The notes under the pieces were generated by a model that searched no databases, was not told the DNA's origin, and was given only the letters and a program-made list of their open reading frames with translations. Position numbers and translations under genes: made by a program. From Candidatus Heimdallarchaeota archaeon (lineage in GTDB: Archaea > Asgardarchaeota > Heimdallarchaeia > Heimdallarchaeales > Kariarchaeaceae), in contig JALUTL010000395.1 in NCBI GenBank assembly GCA_027016475.1, forward strand, positions 1 through 20,598: a stretch of 20,598 nucleotides of DNA. Direction: 5' to 3'. Below are positions 17,442 to 20,598 of this stretch, piece after piece. Each line of letters opens with the position of its first letter. Within the stretch, counting starts at the first letter, position 1.

Positions 17442-17461
17442 TCTGGCGACACCAACAACAA

Positions 17462-17887
17462 TTAAAGTGGGAAATCAAGAATGGACAATTTTTGCAACTC
17501 GTTGCAGTCGGCAAGTATCTTTCTGGCTTTCTCCTTGAATCGTTGCAAATGCGTTCTTTCAGTGCTGGTGAGGGGGATTCCCAATTTCTTTTTCACCCAT
17601 GCCGCATATTGCTTGTCCGTAATGACCTGATATTTCGGTGATTTCTGCAAGACATACTGCAACACCTGCTGGATGTCGTCTGTCCAAGCTCCCCTTATCC
17701 GGTATTTGCCGCAGGTACAAATGGGGACATGGACTCCTGGAACTCCTAGACTATAGTCAACAATATGCCTTTCTCCTTTACACCTTTCCAGTTTAACTGT
17801 GACCATGTCTAAATATTTGTGGACGATGATATAAGCCTTCCGACTATGAATGATGTCATTCAATTGTATTGTCCAATTTTGCAGCAT
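17462..17887 (-). CDS. Unknown protein with a Cys-x-Cys-Gly turn
   Basis: This intact frame of 141 residues has an N-terminal strand-rich half with PICTCGKYRIRGAW (about residues 55-68) and a C-terminal helical half rich in Lys. The helical half contains DKQYAAWVKKKLGIPL, which could be a small DNA- or RNA-binding helix pair. No family is recognised. ATG 17887 follows a TATA-like box by about 37 bases, so it may have its own promoter, though it also lies 44 bases behind the preceding gene of the cluster. Confidence 0.7.
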   Translation of the reverse strand: MLQNWTIQLNDIIHSRKAYIIVHKYLDMVTVKLERCKGERHIVDYSLGVPGVHVPICTCGKYRIRGAWTDDIQQVLQYVLQKSPKYQVITDKQYAAWVKKKLGIPLTSTERTHLQRFKEKARKILADCNELQKLSILDFPL

Positions 17888-17916
17888 GTAGTTTTCCTTG
17901 GTCTAGACTTCATTTT

Positions 17917-17931
17917 CAGCATATAGTAAAA
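17917..17931 (-). promoter_or_regulatory. TATA-like box before the 17887 gene
   Basis: The minus strand reads GATTTTACTATATGC, directly after the stop codon of the 18393 gene. The distance to ATG 17887 (about 37 bases) allows a short leader. Confidence 0.35.
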
Positions 17932-18393
17932 TCAAATGATGCCGATAACAATTTTTGCCAATTCTTTCCTCAGTTTTTTGTATTTGTGGGTGCTCAACAC
18001 GTCATTCGTTTTTGTCTGCCAGGCAATGTCTGCATGGGAGCATCTGTTTGGGAGCGGGCTGTGGATTACATCCAATGGGCTCTTGAGGTCAAACTTTGAC
18101 GGGTCTACGGCATTTCTGATAGCTTTGACATTAAGAATTGCAAATGCATGGTCTTTTGGGTCAAGTTTCAATTGCAGAAGGATGGTATCCAAGGTTGTGC
18201 GTATGAACTTTATGAGCATATCAGTATCGACAGACACTTTGCAGCGCTGGTTGTCTTGACTTCCTCCAAATCCCCGTGACTGAACCCTTTTTGATCCGTC
18301 TTCAGTTGTATCAATGTATTCTAGTCTAATGAAGCGGGCGACATTCGATCCATCCATGATGGTGATTTTTGGGCAGTTGTTTGGGTAAACCAT
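17932..18393 (-). CDS. Unknown protein, third gene of a compact three-gene operon
   Basis: This protein of 153 residues is intact. It contains VARFIRLEY near residue 18, VQSRGFGG, a strand KVSVDTD, and the C-terminal block AILNVKAIRNAV, then NRCSHADIAW, then a basic helix. The order R-F-I-R, R-x-F/A-F, S-V, a Val/Ala-rich segment, then N-x-x-H-A-x-I followed by a Lys-rich tail recalls a widespread uncharacterised bacterial family, but this is from memory and needs a profile search. The start at ATG 18393 has GGAGG 10 bases upstream and overlaps the previous gene by 73 bases; ATG 18357 is the alternative. The strong overlap implies coupled translation with its neighbour. Confidence 0.75.
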   Translation of the reverse strand: MVYPNNCPKITIMDGSNVARFIRLEYIDTTEDGSKRVQSRGFGGSQDNQRCKVSVDTDMLIKFIRTTLDTILLQLKLDPKDHAFAILNVKAIRNAVDPSKFDLKSPLDVIHSPLPNRCSHADIAWQTKTNDVLSTHKYKKLRKELAKIVIGII

Positions 18394-18887
18394 TGATTGA
18401 TGTCCTCCAGCATCTTGTCCCGGTTGTTCAAGGGTATCTGATGTACATAGAGATCGTGAGCTGTCTCAATGCTGTATTGAATGCTGTCAGGAAACACATT
18501 AATCAGAATGTCGATACCTTCCATTTCAACGGAGATAAGTACAGTACCGTCATCATCAGGCTCGAAATAGACCTCCTTGTCTGAAGCATCTGGAAACAGG
18601 TGTGAAAGCATGTGGACTATCCTTTCCGCTTCATCAATCACTTTGTCCGCAATAAGCCTTCTGCCATTTTCATTGGTGAGTTTTTTGAAGTACTCCTTGC
18701 GTTTCAGAAACCTCTGAAACACCTTGTTCTCAGTTTTTGGATGGGGATACCTGTCGACAGGGGGGAAGGAATACGGGATTGTGGAAGGGGAATAAAACGG
18801 AAATCCATGAGGCTTCATGAGGTCGTGGATTTCGTCAGTGTATGTATTGCTTTTTTCCATGAAGACCATTGTCCCCTTGGCATGCAT
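18321..18887 (-). CDS. Unknown protein with a PDDDGTVLI strand, second gene of the operon
   Basis: This protein of 188 residues has a Pro/Tyr-rich N-terminal part (HGFPFYSPSTIPYSFPP), a basic helix, a helix RLIADKVIDEAERIVHML, and then two strands around FEPDDDGTVLISVEMEG (about 109-125) and IDILINVFPDSIQYSIE. A helix followed by P-x-x-D-G-x-x-x-(I/V) and an I-x-I-x-V strand is typical of the partner found next to the N-x-x-H-A-x-I protein in bacteria, again from memory. ATG 18887 lies eight bases after the stop of the gene before it, with AGGT in front. There is no signal peptide or membrane segment. Function unknown. Confidence 0.75.
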   Translation of the reverse strand: MHAKGTMVFMEKSNTYTDEIHDLMKPHGFPFYSPSTIPYSFPPVDRYPHPKTENKVFQRFLKRKEYFKKLTNENGRRLIADKVIDEAERIVHMLSHLFPDASDKEVYFEPDDDGTVLISVEMEGIDILINVFPDSIQYSIETAHDLYVHQIPLNNRDKMLEDINQWFTQTTAQKSPSWMDRMSPASLD

Positions 18888-18895
18888 ATGTCAAC

Positions 18896-19435
18896 CTATT
18901 CTGCGAGTCTATTTAGATGTTTTTGTATGAGTATTCTGATCAATTCCGCCATTTTCGTGACTTTGACCATCTGGCGTTCCAAGGCCCCCAACGAAAACTC
19001 TTCTGTGTATAGGGGGCAATTGACGCCATATCTTGCATTGCTGTAATTGTTTTCCCTGTCCAAATCCAAATGAAGCCAAGGTTCTCGAGGAAGCGTCCAT
19101 AGGTGCAGATCCAATAAAAAGCTGTCCATTTCGTCCCGTCTCAACTTTTGGAGGGCTGAAATGTGTACTGATGAAAACAGCACGGAAGTGGCAACATTTA
19201 GGCGATATTCTTCGCCTTTTGTCAGAAAGAGTTGGACACTTATTTTTTGACTGTTCTCTGGCTTTTCCCTGAAAAAAAAATGGAGGTTTTCGGGGTCTGG
19301 ATTTTCTGTTTCGAACGGGATCTTCAGAATGGTCAGGGCCTCCTCAATCTTTTTGGCCGTCGCACTCGGATCAAACAGAAAGTGGGCCAGATCATTTCCA
19401 TTTGGCTTGTCCATCAATTTTCTATAGGTGGTCAT
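18896..19435 (-). CDS. Unknown alpha/beta protein, first gene of the operon; weak DUF2299 resemblance
   Basis: This protein of 179 residues starts at ATG 19435. The frame is open to TTG 19459, but the TATA box at 19471-19482 predicts a start near 19450, so the ATG is preferred. A helix (about 20-40) is followed by strands (FHFF-type and KISVQLFLTKG), then LQKLRRDEMDSFLLDLHLWTL, two more strands, and a final helix (GALERQMVKVTKMAELIRIL). The order, with a middle helix of F-L-x-D-L type and a final R-x-M-x-x-V helix, recalls the archaeal DUF2299 family, a secretion-chaperone-like fold. This is a tentative pattern match. It is the promoter-proximal gene of a three-gene operon. Confidence 0.75.
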   Translation of the reverse strand: MTTYRKLMDKPNGNDLAHFLFDPSATAKKIEEALTILKIPFETENPDPENLHFFFREKPENSQKISVQLFLTKGEEYRLNVATSVLFSSVHISALQKLRRDEMDSFLLDLHLWTLPREPWLHLDLDRENNYSNARYGVNCPLYTEEFSLGALERQMVKVTKMAELIRILIQKHLNRLAE

Positions 19436-19470
19436 GAAAAAAAGTTTGTCCTTTTTCAAGAGATGAACTG

Positions 19471-19482
19471 TTTATTTATTTA
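19471..19482 (-). promoter_or_regulatory. TATA box of the three-gene operon
   Basis: The minus strand reads TAAATAAATAAA. The predicted start near 19450 leaves a leader of about 15 bases before ATG 19435. No other promoter is seen before 17932, so the three genes probably share this one. The rest of 19436-19588 shows nothing further. Confidence 0.5.
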
Positions 19483-19588
19483 ATGACAATAGTGCTGTCC
19501 TGACAAACATTCCGATAAGGTGGACTTTTTGCAACCGGGTCAATGCGCCAAGGCCATCGAACCAAAAGAAAGATTGGGACTGGAAGGG

Positions 19589-19999
19589 CTATGTGCATCG
19601 ATAATACAGATCCAAAAACAAATGAAATGCAAAGTAGGTCACGTCTATTGCATTGGAATCCACAGATGTAATGGTTATTCCACCCAAATCCATTTGATTG
19701 TAATTTATTTTCTTAGTGGATCGGAAGGATCTATGTATCTTTCATATTCAAAATCTTTCTCAATGTCCTCCTTGACTTGGAATTCAATACTCAAGGTGAT
19801 GAATCGGCAATTGCCTGTTCAGCCTCCGACATCTGCTTCTTACAGGTGATTTGGAGCAAATACTGATACATCCTTTTTATTAATAGAAAAGAAAGCCCAT
19901 CTTCTTCCAAATATAGCTTGCCCATCGACCCGACAAACCTTGGATAAAATCGTCCAAAATCAACTGATCAATTTTATTCTTGACATAGACGGTTATCAT
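19589..19999 (-). pseudogene. Unknown small alpha/beta protein, frame broken three times
   Basis: Starting at ATG 19999 the protein can be followed through four frames if one base is added at each of 19935-19937, 19802-19803 and 19708-19711. It ends at TAG 19591-19589 with 137 residues. The joined sequence reads smoothly: strand (MITVYVKNKI), helix, YLEEDGLSFLL, helix YQYLLQ, strand TLSIEFQVKED, acidic loop, strands around GGITITSVDSNAIDVTYF, and a short helix. All three breaks lack exactly one base. No family is recognised. It may be the first gene of the accessory cluster. No clear promoter is seen upstream. Confidence 0.5.
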
Positions 20000-20039
20000 G
20001 TTCTCTCTTCATAACATATGAAATTTACCAATTCAGAAT

Positions 20040-20420
20040 GGAAGGATACAGATCAGTTCATGAGTCATGGGCCCTTCCGATGTACGGAAAAAACGGTCTT
20101 TCTACCAGTGAGTCCATCCGAACGAAAGGTAACCAACTGCTCCAAACACATGTTTGGTGTGGGAGAGAATAGCGTCAATGGACGCTCCCTAGGACATCCC
20201 GCGAGGGATCACTGCGATGATGGGGTACCAAGGGATGGCCGAAACGGCCGGTGTATCACCGGTGGCCGTCTGCACCCCAGCAGGGATTAAATCCCGCCAA
20301 TGACGGACGAACAGGCATGGCGTCCTGCGAGTTCTGAGATGGATCAGCGGATGTCCCTGTCGTCTCTAGAACCGATAGGTGAAAGAGACAGGGAGGCATG
20401 GCTAGATACAAATGTATCAT
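20040..20420 (+). ncRNA. Candidate structured non-coding RNA, family unknown
   Basis: This stretch is clearly richer in G and C than its AT-rich surroundings and is packed with perfect hairpins. They are CCAAAC/GTTTGG (20142-20157); GGGA...TCCC enclosing GCGTC/GACGC (20161-20189); ATCCC-GCGA-GGGAT with a GNRA loop (20196-20209); TGGGGT/ACCCCA (20221-20226 with 20274-20279) enclosing GGCCG-AAA-CGGCC (20237-20249) or CCGGTG/CACCGG (20248-20262); GGGAT-TAA-ATCCC (20283-20295); GGACG/CGTCC (20305-20325); and an 11-bp stem TCCCTGTC...AGAGACAGGGA (20354-20394). The GNRA loop favours the plus strand, but a TATA-like box at about 20420-20430 on the minus strand leaves the direction open. Open frames here have no protein-like character. 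It lacks RNase P and SRP signature motifs. Confidence 0.55.
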
Positions 20421-20448
20421 CCATATATCCTTTCGCGAACATGTTTTC

Positions 20449-20598
20449 CTATACTTTCAATGATCCTCGAAATCCTCTGTCCTTATAGAGCGATGATGCG
20501 CCGTTGTGAAAAACGAAAACATGGTTGTATCGTTTGTGGGCAAACAGAGCCCCTCCGAGTTTCCGTATGCTGTCTAGTGTTTTATCCAGCTTGATGAC
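20449..20598 (-). CDS. C-terminal end of an unknown protein (cut by window edge)
   Basis: The minus strand is open from the window edge for 49 codons to TAG 20451-20449. The product begins with IKLDKTLDSIRKLGGALFAH and goes on through YNHVFVFHNGASSLY and a basic end. The strand VFVFHNGASS after a helix looks like an alpha/beta enzyme core or a DDE-type nuclease end, but I cannot name it. The candidate RNA lies directly downstream. The opposite-strand frame is considered a shadow. Confidence 0.42.
   Translation of the reverse strand, partial: VIKLDKTLDSIRKLGGALFAHKRYNHVFVFHNGASSLYKDRGFRGSLKV

Noticed and set aside
19520..19849. 109-codon plus-strand frame
   Set aside because: It opposes the rejoined minus-strand gene 19589-19999, which reads as protein; the plus frame does not.
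20040..20420. RNase P RNA or SRP RNA
   Set aside because: Size and a GNRA hairpin fit loosely, but neither the conserved RNase P core sequences nor the SRP helix 8 motif could be found on either strand.
20412..20594. Plus-strand frame with CIVCG and CC
   Set aside because: The Cys pattern is isolated, and the minus strand has a more natural protein over the same bases.

Overview
The window is from an AT-rich archaeon. The evidence is an archaeal-type 16S rRNA gene on the plus strand (about 13479-14942), the archaeal termination nuclease aCPSF1/FttA, an archaeal PUA-domain protein, a PGF-CTERM-like surface protein, and several genes with a TATA box about 24-29 bases before the start codon (leaderless type). 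An Asgard-like lineage is possible, given the leucine-rich and TPR proteins, a possible longin-like protein and a stand-alone 16S gene, but I cannot prove it from this sequence.

Layout. 1-4006: end of a P-type cation ATPase, aCPSF1 and a PUA protein, all plus strand. 4003-6162: a minus-strand operon of three genes (possible longin-like protein, ParA/MinD-type ATPase, unknown). 6312-8647: an LRR protein and a TPR protein, plus strand. 8649-10358: minus strand, a small Cys-rich protein and three genes readable only across single-base frameshifts (membrane-anchored protein, short helical protein, degenerate nucleotidyltransferase-like protein). 10673-12450: a secreted Gly-rich peptide, a three-repeat acidic helical protein, a DUF4177-like protein and a surface protein. 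13086-15040: a complete 16S transcription unit with promoter, leader, bulge-helix-bulge processing stem, 16S and T-rich end; no tRNA or 23S is linked to it. 15144-19999: a minus-strand accessory cluster of small, mostly unrecognised proteins. 20040-20420: a GC-rich, hairpin-packed stretch that looks like an unidentified structured RNA. 20449-20598: the end of one more minus-strand gene.

Most notable points. (1) The 16S rRNA carries changes at near-universal positions that are compensated by their pairing partners, including a C-G to G-C flip in the central pseudoknot (E. coli 18-917). This indicates a functional but unusual small subunit that standard archaeal primers would partly miss. (2) A textbook bulge-helix-bulge stem encloses the 16S alone. 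(3) Ten inferred frameshifts on the minus strand, at nine homopolymers and one two-base run or shorter, are all of the same sign (one base missing). This fits systematic under-calling in the assembly better than random gene decay. (4) A compact three-gene operon (19435 to 17932) has one promoter and tight or overlapping junctions. Two of its genes resemble, from memory, a widespread uncharacterised bacterial pair. (5) A candidate structured RNA lies at the right end.
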